Shown here in pieces: positions 52,269 through 61,888 of a stretch of 64,000 nucleotides of DNA. Location: positions 1-64,000 of the forward strand of contig CAKZHC010000039.1 of assembly GCA_936920625.1 (NCBI GenBank), read 5' to 3'. This stretch comes from an uncultured Enterobacteriaceae bacterium (lineage in GTDB: Bacteria > Pseudomonadota > Gammaproteobacteria > Enterobacterales > Enterobacteriaceae). Below the pieces are notes generated by a model. It was not told the DNA's origin. It saw nothing but the letters and a program-made list of their open reading frames with translations, and did not search any database. Both the position numbers and the translations under genes were made by a program. Numbering within the stretch: position 1 is the first letter of the stretch; every line of letters starts with the position of its first letter.

Positions 52269-53222
52269 TCAGCCAAATGTCGGATGCCCCGCCAGGGTTA
52301 AGTAGCCAGTTGTTCCTGAAACACAGAGCTGCCCCCTTGCCCCTAGCGGCAGGGTAACTGTGTCTGAATTATGTCCGAATGCAAGGCCTGTTACCACTGG
52401 TACACCCGTTAGCCGGGTGATAAATTTCCACACCTCATCAAGATTATAGCCATTGTCATCTTCGGCAGGCGTACTACCATGACCAGTAAAATCACCAGCG
52501 ATAATAGCGAGCTGTTTGGCTAGTATGCCACTTTGTGCCAGCTGTAGCAGCATCCGCTCAATCCGATAAACTGATTCATTAACATCTTCTATCACCAGAA
52601 TTCCGCCCTCGATGTCTGGCAGCCATGGGGTTCCTGCTAAAGAAGCTAGTATGGACAAATTGCCTCCCCACAAATGCCCCTCGATGCTAAGTCGTGGTGA
52701 TGATGTTTGCCATTCAAGAGTGAACTGCGGGGACGTTAATGCACGCCAAAAATGGGTGAGAGTGAACTGGGAGGGCGGTTCAGCGCCAAAATTGGTCGCT
52801 AACATAGGAGCGCTAAAGCTGATGAGGCCACTGTGCCGTAACAGTGCCAGCTGTATAGCATTGAAGTCACTGTGACCGCACAACATTACTGGCCTGCTGC
52901 GCAATTTGTTGGCAAGTGATGAGTAGTCAAGCTGGGGTATCAGACGGGATGCGCCATAGCCTCCTTTTACCGCCAGCACTATGTTGGGTAATTGTGGCGC
53001 TTCAGGTAGTTTTTGCCAGTCTGAGAGTCGCTGGATATCAGTGCCGGCAAAACGCTGCCAGCGGCGAGTGATGACCGACTGGCCAGTGACCCGAAAACCG
53101 TGTGTTTCAAAGTAGCTAACTCCGCGCCAGGCCGCTGATTGATTTTGGCAGTAGCCTGAAGGAGCAACAAGATGGAGATGACCTGCATCAGGAATCTTTA
53201 TCGTCACAGGATGATTAACCAT
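52269..53222 (-). CDS. ldcA: LD-carboxypeptidase A
   Basis: Cytosolic murein-recycling enzyme removing the terminal D-Ala from tetrapeptides. Family S66: LAVKGGYGASRLI, nucleophile Ser118 in CGHSDFNAI, Glu in ILVIEDVNE, and His in LAFGHNSDTVTLPLG. At 317 aa it is about 12 residues longer at the N-terminus than E. coli, since no later start codon fits. It is divergent from emtA as in E. coli. With nagZ and lpoB it shows that peptidoglycan turnover is retained. Confidence 0.93.
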   Translation of the reverse strand: MVNHPVTIKIPDAGHLHLVAPSGYCQNQSAAWRGVSYFETHGFRVTGQSVITRRWQRFAGTDIQRLSDWQKLPEAPQLPNIVLAVKGGYGASRLIPQLDYSSLANKLRSRPVMLCGHSDFNAIQLALLRHSGLISFSAPMLATNFGAEPPSQFTLTHFWRALTSPQFTLEWQTSSPRLSIEGHLWGGNLSILASLAGTPWLPDIEGGILVIEDVNESVYRIERMLLQLAQSGILAKQLAIIAGDFTGHGSTPAEDDNGYNLDEVWKFITRLTGVPVVTGLAFGHNSDTVTLPLGARGQLCVSGTTGYLTLAGHPTFG

Positions 53223-53329
53223 GGCTGAATGGAAGTAATGTCATTTATAAGATCGAAGCTTTTAGTCACTATGATCAAAACGTCAGACCAGTATAATACC
53301 CCGGACCAGGATAGCCGGGAAACAACGAA

Positions 53330-53992
53330 TTGAATTATCAAAAGGTAATGCTCTGCATTTTAGTTTCATTACCGGCAGGCTGTATCAGTAAGCCGGTCAT
53401 GCACCCCGAAATTATTTCTCTGCATAGCAAACCGCAATCTGGAAACAGAATATCACTGGTCCAGCGGCAGCCCAGTCGGCCAGCCAGTAACTGGTCTCTG
53501 TTTACCGAGCAGGCAGCAAGGCGCTATGGTGTAGATCGCAAGTTAATTGAGGCGATCATCATAGTGGAATCAGGTGGGAACCCTTCACGTGTCAGCCGCT
53601 CAAACGCAGTGGGGTTGATGCAGATCAAGGCTTCAACTGCCGGAAGAGAGGTCTACCGATTTCGCGGAAAACGAGGCCGGCCCGATAGAAAAACACTGCG
53701 GGATCCTGCGCATAATATAGATATCGGTACCGCTTATATTAGTATTCTTGAAAAGAGCATCCTGTCGGGTATTCGTAACCCACGCACCCGACTTTATGCG
53801 GTAATTGTCTCTTATGCCAACGGGCCTGGCGCACTGCTACGGAGCTTTTCTTCCCGGCCCAGGCGGGCAATTAAAATGATCAATGCTCTGACACCCGCTA
53901 AATTTTACCGCCATATAGAACGCCACCATCCCGCAGCCCAGGCTTTTCGTTACCTCAGAAAGGTCATGGCTGTTTATCAGACTCTTAGTTAG
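53330..53992 (+). CDS. emtA: Endo-type membrane-bound lytic transglycosylase EmtA
   Basis: Outer-membrane lipoprotein that cleaves glycan strands internally. A signal with lipobox LPAGC is followed by an SLT domain with catalytic Glu in AIIIVESGGNPSRVSRSNAVGLMQIKAST and VSYANGPGALLRSFSS. TTG 53330 (220 aa) gives a basic N-region before the hydrophobic core; ATG 53348 is the alternative. The ldcA-emtA divergent pair is the E. coli arrangement. Confidence 0.92.
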   Translation: MNYQKVMLCILVSLPAGCISKPVMHPEIISLHSKPQSGNRISLVQRQPSRPASNWSLFTEQAARRYGVDRKLIEAIIIVESGGNPSRVSRSNAVGLMQIKASTAGREVYRFRGKRGRPDRKTLRDPAHNIDIGTAYISILEKSILSGIRNPRTRLYAVIVSYANGPGALLRSFSSRPRRAIKMINALTPAKFYRHIERHHPAAQAFRYLRKVMAVYQTLS

Positions 53993-54656
53993 CAGAACAA
54001 CACATATCGCTGGTTTTTTCAGGTGATAGTAATTTTTTTAGCACACCGTTTTGCTAACTGAATATTGTGTCCTATATTTTTTGCAGAGGAGCACAATTTT
54101 ATTGAGTCCCTACCCGGTAAACGATGCGCCTGAAAGATAAATTACTCAAATGAGTTATAGCCAGAAATATTAGAAAAAATAGCTTTTATGTCTGGCTGTC
54201 AGAAGATACGCATCATCGACGGCATGAATCAATCTGGCCATTTAAGTATGAGTTTAGTGCAGGGAAACCCGCACCAAACGGGGAGTTGTTGGCCAGTGCC
54301 TGTTCACTGCTGCTTCGGTTTGTTATCGAACTGGCAGGTTTACCAGGGTCCGGCTTATAGAGGGATATCAGAAATTGAGCATAAAAAAGTGTGGTGTGAT
54401 ATTTTATTCTATACTTATCATTATGATTAGTCAGTTTAACACTACAGAAAAATACAATTATTGGGCAAAGGAACTGTTCATGGTTATAAAAGTGAAATCG
54501 ACTAGTACAGGTGTAAGGCCGGGCGCATAGTCCTTAAACTACTTTGTCTCCTGTCGATATATCGCGCATTTTCCATGGGCTGGCGTTGGTCTTAAAGCCA
54601 TATACGGCCTGGTTATCGGTGCAGTACATAGTCGTCTATAATCGGAGGATATACTG
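53993..54656. other. Spacer where E. coli has ycgR
   Basis: No coding region is supported. E. coli carries ycgR (c-di-GMP flagellar brake) between emtA and ymgE, and no trace of it is visible. An 80-codon frame at 54188-54430 has no family features. Confidence 0.45.
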
Positions 54657-54908
54657 ATGGGTATCATTTCATGGATCATCTTTGGTCTGATCGCCGGTAT
54701 TCTTGCCAAGTGGATAATGCCGGTCCGCGATGGTGGTGGCGTATTCATGACCATACTACTAGGAATAGTCGGAGCTGTAGTCGGGGGCTGGATCAGTACG
54801 CTCTTTGGTCATGGCACAGTTGACGGATTTAACTTCGGCAGTTTTGTCGTGGCAGTGATTGGTGCACTGGTCGTGCTGTTTATTTATCGCAGAGTACGCC
54901 ACCACTAA
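54657..54908 (+). CDS. ymgE: GlsB/YeaQ/YmgE-family small membrane protein
   Basis: An 83-residue protein with three hydrophobic glycine-rich segments: IISWIIFGLIAGILAKWIMP, ILLGIVGAVVGGWISTLFG and FVVAVIGALVVLFIYRRV. It matches E. coli YmgE almost throughout, and the position after ldcA-emtA agrees. The Pfam name is transglycosylase-associated protein, though no enzyme activity is known; the family is stress-induced. GGAGGATATACTG precedes the ATG, and a strong terminator follows. Confidence 0.9.
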   Translation: MGIISWIIFGLIAGILAKWIMPVRDGGGVFMTILLGIVGAVVGGWISTLFGHGTVDGFNFGSFVVAVIGALVVLFIYRRVRHH

Positions 54909-54936
54909 GTCAATGCTATGATTATAGTAGTACCAG

Positions 54937-54964
54937 AGTGTGGGCAGACTGCCCACACTTTTTT
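54937..54964 (+). terminator. Rho-independent terminator after the ymgE-like gene
   Basis: Stem AGTGTGGGC / GCCCACACT (9 bp), loop AGACT, then TTTTT. A strong intrinsic terminator 29 bp after the stop codon. Confidence 0.9.
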
Positions 54965-55460
54965 GCAGTTTGTATGAATCAGGATGGCATTTGGCCGGGC
55001 TAAATGTCAGGCGCCACTATTTTTGCCAGCTACTCATTATAGGAAGGCCCGCAACTTTCAGGCAGACAGTGTTGCTGTATTTTTATAAATCAGAATGCTG
55101 CTTTTTCCTCGCCTGCCAGCCCATGCCATTCAATCAATCAGATTAGCATAACACCCATTCCGTCGGGCGTTCCCTGACTCTGCCAGAATAAATTCACACA
55201 AACGGTCAGTGTTGCAGCATGAGCAGCAGAAGCACGGGTTGTAACATAATATTGAGTTATCTTCAGGCAGCCCCCTGTATCCGAAGTAGCTTAATGATAC
55301 ACTCCGCTGGTGTCAGCCTGAAATAATGACCTGTCCTGCTTTCTACAAGATAAGCTAACGGATATGACAGACAGATCATTTGATAAAAAATTAATTAGTC
55401 ATGGTGATGATGGCAGGCTTAATTAAACGTGCCAGTTGACCTAATACTTGAGAGGATGTT
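54965..55460. other. Spacer ahead of aguBA
   Basis: About 500 bp without a supported gene; it must contain the aguBA promoter near its right end. Confidence 0.4.
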
Positions 55461-56348
55461 ATGACAAAAGTCACTGTTGCTGCGACCCAGATGGCGTGTG
55501 GCTGGGATTTGGATAGAAACGTTCAGACAGCAGAAAAACTCATCAGGCAGGCCCATGCAAAAGGGGCACATATTATCCTCATCCAGGAGCTGTTTGCTAC
55601 CCCTTACTTCTGTATTGATCAAAGTCCGCAACATTACGCACTGGCGGAACAGGCTGATAATAGCGAGCTTATCAGACACTTTTCAGCGCTGGCAGCTGAG
55701 CTGAACGTGGTGTTGCCGTTGAGTTTTTTTGAGCGTGCCAATAATGCTTACTACAATTCGCTGGTCATGATTGATGCTGATGGAACAGTTCTGGAAACAT
55801 ATCGTAAAACTCATATTCCCAATGGCCCTGCTTATCAGGAGAAACAGTTTTTTATTCCGGGTGATAGCGGTTTTAAAGTATGGCAGACCCGCTACGCTAA
55901 AGTGGGCGTGGGGATTTGCTGGGATCAATGGTTTCCTGAAACTGCCCGCTGCCTTGCATTAATGGGTGCAGAACTGATTTTTTATCCGACAGCCATTGGT
56001 TCTGAACCTGATTACCCAGACATTGATAGTCAGCCACACTGGACGCGGGTACAACAGGGTCATGCCGCAGCTAATATGATACCCGTGATTGTTTCCAATC
56101 GAATTGGTACTGAAACCAGCCGCGCTATCCCCAATCTCGAAATGACATTCTATGGTTCCTCTTTCATTGCCGACCACACAGGCGGGTTAGTAGCCCAGGC
56201 AGGTAAAACTGATGAGGCTGTACTGGTGCAGGAGTTCTGCCTGAAGTCGATAGCTGCACAACGTGCTGCCTGGGGTTTATTTCGTGATCGTCGTCCTGAC
56301 ATGTATGGTGCCATTGCCACTTCTGATGGCAGGACAAAAAGAGGTTAA
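55461..56348 (+). CDS. aguB: N-carbamoylputrescine amidase
   Basis: Nitrilase-superfamily enzyme that converts N-carbamoylputrescine to putrescine, CO2 and ammonia. The Glu-Lys-Cys triad is visible: Glu in ILIQELFATPYF, Lys in ETYRKTHIPNGP and Cys in VGICWDQWFPE. It ends with a second active-site segment FYGSSFIADHTGG and RRPDMYG. At 295 aa it is typical. AGAGGATGTT precedes the ATG. It is followed at once by aguA, giving a complete agmatine-to-putrescine route not found in E. coli K-12. Confidence 0.94.
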   Translation: MTKVTVAATQMACGWDLDRNVQTAEKLIRQAHAKGAHIILIQELFATPYFCIDQSPQHYALAEQADNSELIRHFSALAAELNVVLPLSFFERANNAYYNSLVMIDADGTVLETYRKTHIPNGPAYQEKQFFIPGDSGFKVWQTRYAKVGVGICWDQWFPETARCLALMGAELIFYPTAIGSEPDYPDIDSQPHWTRVQQGHAAANMIPVIVSNRIGTETSRAIPNLEMTFYGSSFIADHTGGLVAQAGKTDEAVLVQEFCLKSIAAQRAAWGLFRDRRPDMYGAIATSDGRTKRG

Positions 56349-56349
56349 T

Positions 56350-57420
56350 GTGATTGCAGATAGCATGATAAGAATGCCGGGTGAATGGGAACCTCAGGAG
56401 GCAGTGTGGATGTTGTGGCCCTGGCGCCGCGATAACTGGCGTTGTCATGCCGGACCCGCTCAGCTTGCTTTTGCTGCTGTGGCTGAGGCAATATGCAGCC
56501 GCACGCCAGTATATATGGGCGTGCCAATAGAGATGATGGCAGAAGCGCAGACAATTATGGGTGAGGGAGTCACTTTAGTTGAAATGCCAAGTGATGATGC
56601 CTGGATGCGTGACACCGGCCCGACGATAGTTATTGATCCTGACGGGGTGCGTTCGGGAATCAACTGGCGTTTCAATGCATGGGGTGGTGAAACGGGTGGT
56701 TTATATGATTGCTGGACGCAGGATGAAAAGATCGCAGCCAGTGTGCTGGCCTTTCATAAGCTACCCTGCCGCAATGCACCTCTGGTGCTTGAGGGCGGTG
56801 CAATTCACAGCGATGGCCAGGGCACATTGCTGACAACGGCTGAATGTCTGCTCAATATCAACCGCAACCCACAGTTGTCTCAGGCACAAATCGAAACGTT
56901 ACTTGGTCGCTATCTGGGCGTTACCTGTTTCATTTGGCTGCCTTATGGGGTTTATAGTGATGAGACGGATGGTCATATCGATAACATGTGCTGTTTTGCC
57001 CGGCCCGGTGAGGTAGTGCTTCACTGGTGTGATGATCCGTCCGACCCACAATATGAACGCTCTCACGCCGCCCTGGAAGTACTAAATCAGGCTCTCGATG
57101 CCAAAGGGCGTCGCCTTAAAGTGTGGAAAATGCCATCGCCTCCAATCCAGTATACCAGTGCTGAAGACGTGGAGGACGTTGCCAGTGGCAATGCCATTCC
57201 CCGCAGGGCAGGCGAGCGCCTGGCTGCGTCATATGTTAACTATCTGGTGAGTAATCAACAGGTAATATTCCCGCTGCTGGATAGTCGCAGTGACCAGCAG
57301 GCACGGGAGTTACTGGCACAAATTTACCCGGGTTACCTGATAACTGGTGTGCCCGGGCGGGAGATTCTGCTGGGGGGCGGGAATATTCACTGCATTACGC
57401 AGCAGATTCCATCGGCCTGA
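56350..57420 (+). CDS. aguA: Agmatine deiminase
   Basis: Converts agmatine to N-carbamoylputrescine. Guanidino-modifying fold with MPGEWEPQEAVWMLWPWRRDNWR, DDAWMRDTGPT, the His in DGHIDNMCCFARPG and the nucleophile Cys in LLGGGNIHCITQQIP. GTG 56350, five bases after GAGG (56341-56344), gives 356 aa; ATG 56365 is the alternative. One base separates it from the aguB stop, so the two are coupled. The upstream frame overlapping aguB is not part of the protein. Confidence 0.93.
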   Translation: MIADSMIRMPGEWEPQEAVWMLWPWRRDNWRCHAGPAQLAFAAVAEAICSRTPVYMGVPIEMMAEAQTIMGEGVTLVEMPSDDAWMRDTGPTIVIDPDGVRSGINWRFNAWGGETGGLYDCWTQDEKIAASVLAFHKLPCRNAPLVLEGGAIHSDGQGTLLTTAECLLNINRNPQLSQAQIETLLGRYLGVTCFIWLPYGVYSDETDGHIDNMCCFARPGEVVLHWCDDPSDPQYERSHAALEVLNQALDAKGRRLKVWKMPSPPIQYTSAEDVEDVASGNAIPRRAGERLAASYVNYLVSNQQVIFPLLDSRSDQQARELLAQIYPGYLITGVPGREILLGGGNIHCITQQIPSA

Positions 57421-57753
57421 GCGTCGTCATTTATGATGGAATCTGTTAAGTAATAAATCTGTTTCTCCTGCATCTTACACACGTCATGTGCCTGGAAAGA
57501 TCAAAAGCCACACTTTCTGGCAGGCATTGACTAAAAATGGCTCACTGTCGATGTCGTCGGGATAGTTCTCCGGATATCCTGATCGCAGCCCGGATGGGTA
57601 ATATGAGTCAGCGTGAGCCATTATGAACACATTCCGCAGGCTTTTTGATATTTTTTAATGATCTGTGTTTTCCGAAAGCTAATAGAGAAAGTGGGCAGGA
57701 TCGGGCAACCGCCGTTATGGCAGTAGCTCTGGTCGGCCGCCAGTTAAACCAGA
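57421..57753. other. Convergent spacer between aguA and the GT8 gene
   Basis: No gene or clear terminator hairpin is seen in this 333-bp stretch. Confidence 0.4.
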
Positions 57754-58596
57754 TTACTCATTGTACTGCCACCACAATTTATCAAGCTGGTAGCTTTTAT
57801 CGCCAACCTGGGGATACTTTTCCCAGGGTTTATCAAGAATGTAATGAATGTTTTTGATTTTCTGTAAATCCCATAAGTAAGGGTGCTGATAAGAGAGTGT
57901 TTTCAGCGCATTATAGCCGTAGTGCAGCGGCAGCCAGCGGTTATAGTTATAGTAGAAGTCGTTGAGAAAATCCTGTTCGGGGAAAAAATAGGACGACACA
58001 TCAGTTATCGCTGTTAGCCGGAACAACATTTCCCGGTAAACTTCTGAATCTGGCTCAAGCACCATCATGCCACTGTTCAGATAATTATCTAATGCTGCGG
58101 GAGGTGTTGCCTGCATTGTCGAATCTTCACACCAGCTGTAAAAAGAGTAATCAGGGCACCAGCTGGATGGGTAACTGTCGATCTTATGAGGATTACAGCG
58201 GCAGGCATGACAGGCGGCGATGTGGTTGTCCGGCAGTGTCAGTTCAAAAAGCTCATCTGAATTCTGTATGACAAGCATATCAGCATCCAGAAAGACAACC
58301 CGCTTAAATTCAGTGAGCGTCCATACAGCCAGTTTGTTCCATACCTCAGAGTAATGCGCAAAAGTATAGTTGTGCGCCAGAGATGGATCAGGCCCGATAG
58401 GTGTTATTTCATATAGCTGGCATTCTATATCCCGGAGCTGCTGACGCGTATCCTCGTTAACATCGTTGGTGACCATAACCACTAACGGCCAGCGGGAGTT
58501 ACTTTTGAGCAGGGAGCGCTGAAGGGTTTTTACACCTGGTAAATAAAAGGGCCGGGTGAGAAGTGTTACCCAGGCACAGGGGTGATAGCAGGACAT
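57754..58596 (-). CDS. Glycosyltransferase family 8 protein
   Basis: GT-A fold retaining glycosyltransferase resembling glycogenin/galactinol synthases. The DxD metal motif is in VVFLDADMLV, with WNKLAVWTL and NSGMMVLEPDSEVYREML after it; the PEQDFLNDFY and HYILDKPW blocks complete the family pattern. At 280 aa it has no signal or membrane segment. It stands alone, with no polysaccharide cluster nearby. The donor is likely UDP-sugar, and the acceptor is unknown. Confidence 0.85.
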   Translation of the reverse strand: MSCYHPCAWVTLLTRPFYLPGVKTLQRSLLKSNSRWPLVVMVTNDVNEDTRQQLRDIECQLYEITPIGPDPSLAHNYTFAHYSEVWNKLAVWTLTEFKRVVFLDADMLVIQNSDELFELTLPDNHIAACHACRCNPHKIDSYPSSWCPDYSFYSWCEDSTMQATPPAALDNYLNSGMMVLEPDSEVYREMLFRLTAITDVSSYFFPEQDFLNDFYYNYNRWLPLHYGYNALKTLSYQHPYLWDLQKIKNIHYILDKPWEKYPQVGDKSYQLDKLWWQYNE

Positions 58597-59207
58597 GATA
58601 ATCGCCTCGTGGTCAATAAATAAGAAGGTCGTTTGTTCTGTATCGTACCGATGGCACTAACTATTGTGTGGCAGCAAGGCAGCTGCTGAAGGTGTGTAAG
58701 ATGTATTATCGACGGGATAGAAGCAGGGTAGATAAAACTATAACAATAAATATTTCCTGAAAACCATTCAATATTCAGAGTCATACAGTAAAACATCGCT
58801 GCGACTTCCCGTGCCCGATCATGGCTAATATTCTACCCGTTAGCTCAGGAAGGCTCCCCAGTGAGAGATAGTGCACGATATTACAGATTAAAATATCATT
58901 TACCGGGCAGGTGGTGAGCACTGCCATAGAGGTGAAAATGACAAATGTGCTCTGGTGCCTGGCATTTCATTAGTCCGCTTGTAAAAATATGCTGATATGA
59001 CTTAAATACAACAGCCTTCACGCCTTCAGAATCGTTCTAACGGGACGCTCTTTGACCAGATTTTCAGCCGCAGCTACGTATCAGAGTCAGAGATAGTATA
59101 AATTAACTTTAGTTTACTTTCGGACTAAGGTAAATATTTGTTCCCAGCATGAAATCAAATGCGCCGGGCCGCCATCCTGTCTATCCCTGATGATACAGTA
59201 CAGAAAA
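58597..59207. other. Spacer without a supported gene
   Basis: AT-rich 611 bp; no gene, repeat or clear terminator identified. Confidence 0.4.
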
Positions 59208-59777
59208 TTATCCTGGCAACAGCAGGTATCCAGTTGGATTAGCAGGACATTGCCCGCCGCCACATTCCAAAATGGTTGAGACAAGATTTGCCGCAATCAA
59301 CAGGACGAAAAATAACATGACAGCCTTGCTCCATCGGGGATAAAGCGGGAACTGGAATGTGCTTACTTTTCCTGCTCTGACCATCAACATAGCGGTAATA
59401 GCAACGAGTGTCAGTAATGAAAGAATCAGTGCCCATGTATAAAAATGGAACCCCAGAAAATTACTGCCATAACCCGCATCTCCGGGTTTGATATGCAGGA
59501 GAACCTGACGGAGCGCTATGATTCCAGTCAAAAAACAACCTGCAATCATCATGCAGTAATGACGATTTTTTATACCGATTCGGATATTAGATAAAAACCC
59601 GCAGCCAATAATTATCAGACCTGCGCGTTGCAACAGGCAGAGAGGACAGGGTAATTCAGATTCTATCAGCTGGTAATAGAAAGCAACCGAAAGAGCGATA
59701 CATATACCAAAAAGCCCTGTGGTATTTAAAAAAATACCTAACCCTGGATGTTTGGGTAACTGGTGTGAACTTGACAT
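59208..59777 (-). CDS. DsbB-like disulfide bond formation protein with relocated second cysteine pair
   Basis: A 189-aa inner-membrane protein with five hydrophobic segments. LPCPLCLLQR (Cys44, Cys47) is the quinone-linked CxxC of the DsbB family. Canonical DsbB has its second pair in the loop between membrane segments 3 and 4; that loop (HIKPGDAGYGSNFLGFHFY) has no Cys here. Instead ECGGGQCPANPTGY after the last segment supplies Cys172 and Cys177. It sits 9 bp after a DUF5993 gene, a pairing known in other bacteria. It probably re-oxidises a DsbA-like partner encoded elsewhere. Confidence 0.85.
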   Translation of the reverse strand: MSSSHQLPKHPGLGIFLNTTGLFGICIALSVAFYYQLIESELPCPLCLLQRAGLIIIGCGFLSNIRIGIKNRHYCMMIAGCFLTGIIALRQVLLHIKPGDAGYGSNFLGFHFYTWALILSLLTLVAITAMLMVRAGKVSTFQFPLYPRWSKAVMLFFVLLIAANLVSTILECGGGQCPANPTGYLLLPG

Positions 59778-59786
59778 AAAAGGACC

Positions 59787-59945
59787 TCAAAAAGAGAGAT
59801 TCAAAGAACCGCCTGTGTGATATTTGAAAGAAAGATACGTCACAACAGTCAGTGCTAACCAAAGGGTATAACCCATTTCTTTTTTTGTGGTCATTACACA
59901 CAGAACTACAGCTAACGCGAGTGAAAATGGTAAAAACATATACAT
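59787..59945 (-). CDS. DUF5993 small membrane protein
   Basis: A 52-residue protein, MYMFLPFSLALAVVLCVMTT to FKYHTGGSLNLSF, with two membrane segments. The pattern LWLAL-VVTYL-F-YH-GGSLNLSF is that of DUF5993, usually encoded just before a DsbB-like gene. AAGGAG lies nine bases before ATG 59945; a longer in-frame start at 60035 would put about 30 soluble residues in front and is unlikely. Likely an accessory subunit of the DsbB-like enzyme; the role is inferred. Confidence 0.72.
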   Translation of the reverse strand: MYMFLPFSLALAVVLCVMTTKKEMGYTLWLALTVVTYLSFKYHTGGSLNLSF

Positions 59946-60417
59946 ACTTCCGGACTCCTTATAATTTTTATTGAGTATTTTAGAAAAAAAATTCCCCTGA
60001 AAAATATCAGCAACAGACAAAACGTGGGTTTTCAAACATGCTCAGCATCAAAGCTGAAGCTGCGGCATACTCTCATCATCAATCTTGGCAAAAAACTGTA
60101 AGAACAATCTGTAGCCAGTTTATGTCATATAAGTATTGTTCCAGGCAACGGAATTACTATTACAGGCCATATTAACCTGATTTCAGATCGATATCATACC
60201 ATTAACATATACATTATGTGAAATTACTAACATATAATAATTATACCGTCTGTATTTCTATAAACATAAGTAAAACAAAAGCATATCTATATAGCATAAC
60301 TCTGATAATAGAGATAACAATTTGGAGTAATAGTTATAGTCACATCATACATTGCTAATAAACCAGTCATTAAGCACTAACTACCTGAACATTTTCTATG
60401 AAATCTTATAAATTAAT
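59946..60417. other. AT-rich spacer upstream of the DUF5993-dsbB-like pair
   Basis: 472 bp with no supported gene; it separates the ASCH pseudogene from the DUF5993 gene. Confidence 0.4.
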
Positions 60418-61074
60418 TTATATGCGTCTGAAGTGAATCACCCAAACCCAGGGATTGACTTCCCAGCTCGTCTGGCCATATAGCTTAGTCCACTCCTTAC
60501 GGTAGATTTCTTTAGGTGATTGTGCATCATGCTCGATAGTAAAATAATTACTCAGAAAATGTGATTGATAATTAATTCCTTCTGCAAGCATATCCTCTTC
60601 GCTAATATCCTGAATCTTTTTGACACATATTGCCATAATTTCCAGACAAATCCGGCTGGCCCAGCGCGGCATATGAATAGCAGTCTGCCAGCCATACTCC
60701 TGAGGATATTCATCGCTGAAAGTATGGTGAGTGTCGGCATAGTATTGGCAATAGTGAGGCTTGCGAAAATCATCCGGCATTGTCTGGTAATGTGCTGAAT
60801 CGTCCGGAGAAACTATCGGCCCGCGCCAGGTTTCCCTGACCTACAATCTGTCCGCTGGCTGGCCATAAGGGCAATAGCAGCTGGTGTCTCTCATTTTTAA
60901 CATTCTGCATCCCTGATTATGATTATCGGCAACATCAATACCATAACACCCATCGTAGTTATCCTGCTCCGGAGCAAGAGGTGATGATTTCATAATGCGC
61001 CTGGTTTGCGTCTGTGTGCCTAAAAGTAACGCCTTTATACAGCGGCTATTGAAGAGAATCGGACGTTCCTTCAT
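60418..61074 (-). pseudogene. Phage-type ASCH-domain protein with one in-frame amber codon
   Basis: A 218-codon frame beginning MKERPILFNSRCIKALLLGT runs to CPYGQPADRL, meets TAG at 60843-60841, then continues in the same frame as VRETWRGPIVSP, through PDDFRKPHYCQYYADTHHTF, to WEVNPWVWVIHFRRI. Family members have Trp between RL and VRE, so a TGG-to-TAG change explains the stop. The ASCH core (TRRIMK, WASRI, DISEEDMLAEGI, WVWVI) is otherwise complete. Such proteins are common in lambdoid prophages and bind RNA or nucleotides; their function is poorly known. The second half might restart at ATG 60780. Confidence 0.85.
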
Positions 61075-61888
61075 ATCAGAGCCTTAATATATTGCTGATG
61101 TAAAACAGGAAGCTAAGAGGCCGCCTGTGAGACAGACTGAAGATGAACGTGATGTAACTAGCTGATTCATCGAATTATGTTTAGCCTCTTTTTACTCCGG
61201 ATCACTTATTCTCCCAGCGTGTCTGATATTTGAATTAGCATAGAATAATTCCCAATCTTTTATATTTTTCAATTACATATATGAGCAACATATCGGTGTA
61301 TTATAAAAGCGAATATTGTTTTCGCGTAGTTATGCTTTTTATTGGTTTTATCATCATCATAAGTAAGTATTATGATAGCTTTTGACCTTTCATGAAGATA
61401 TATAAATGATAATAAAATAACATTTTTGTAATTAAAAGTTATGAATCAACATAACCTGCCATTACCGGCTCTGATATGACAAATATCTCAATAAAGCTGT
61501 ATTTCATGATAAATATACTGGATAAGTTAAATAGTATTTCCACCTTATGTTTCAAATATGATGTGCTGCAAGGGCAAGGAAGCAGCAGCTGTAATTACGA
61601 ATGTCACGTCGATTAGTATAATGATTACAGGTTGAATTTCGATGGGGAAAATCCTGAAAAACCCGGATTTCATCACTATTTTTCTGGGTTAAACTTGGCC
61701 ACACAGGAAAACAAAGGACTGGCCCTCTTCATCTGAAGTGCTGGCACTGAAAAAGATGTCCTTTCCTGTAACATTATCTGCTAGTCTGACTATCCTGAGT
61801 ATATAGTTGATAAGAAATTTCTTAATGATGTAGATCGAAGAGAATAAAAACATCGCTATTTACAACAAGTAATCACGGAAAACATATT
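61075..61888. other. AT-rich spacer; no dcm gene before vsr
   Basis: About 810 bp with no supported gene. In E. coli dcm overlaps the start of vsr, but no cytosine methylase motif (PCQ, ENV) is visible here. Confidence 0.5.

Noticed and set aside
54188..54430. 80-codon frame between emtA and the ymgE-like gene
   Set aside because: No homology to YcgR or any family recognised, and no ribosome site.
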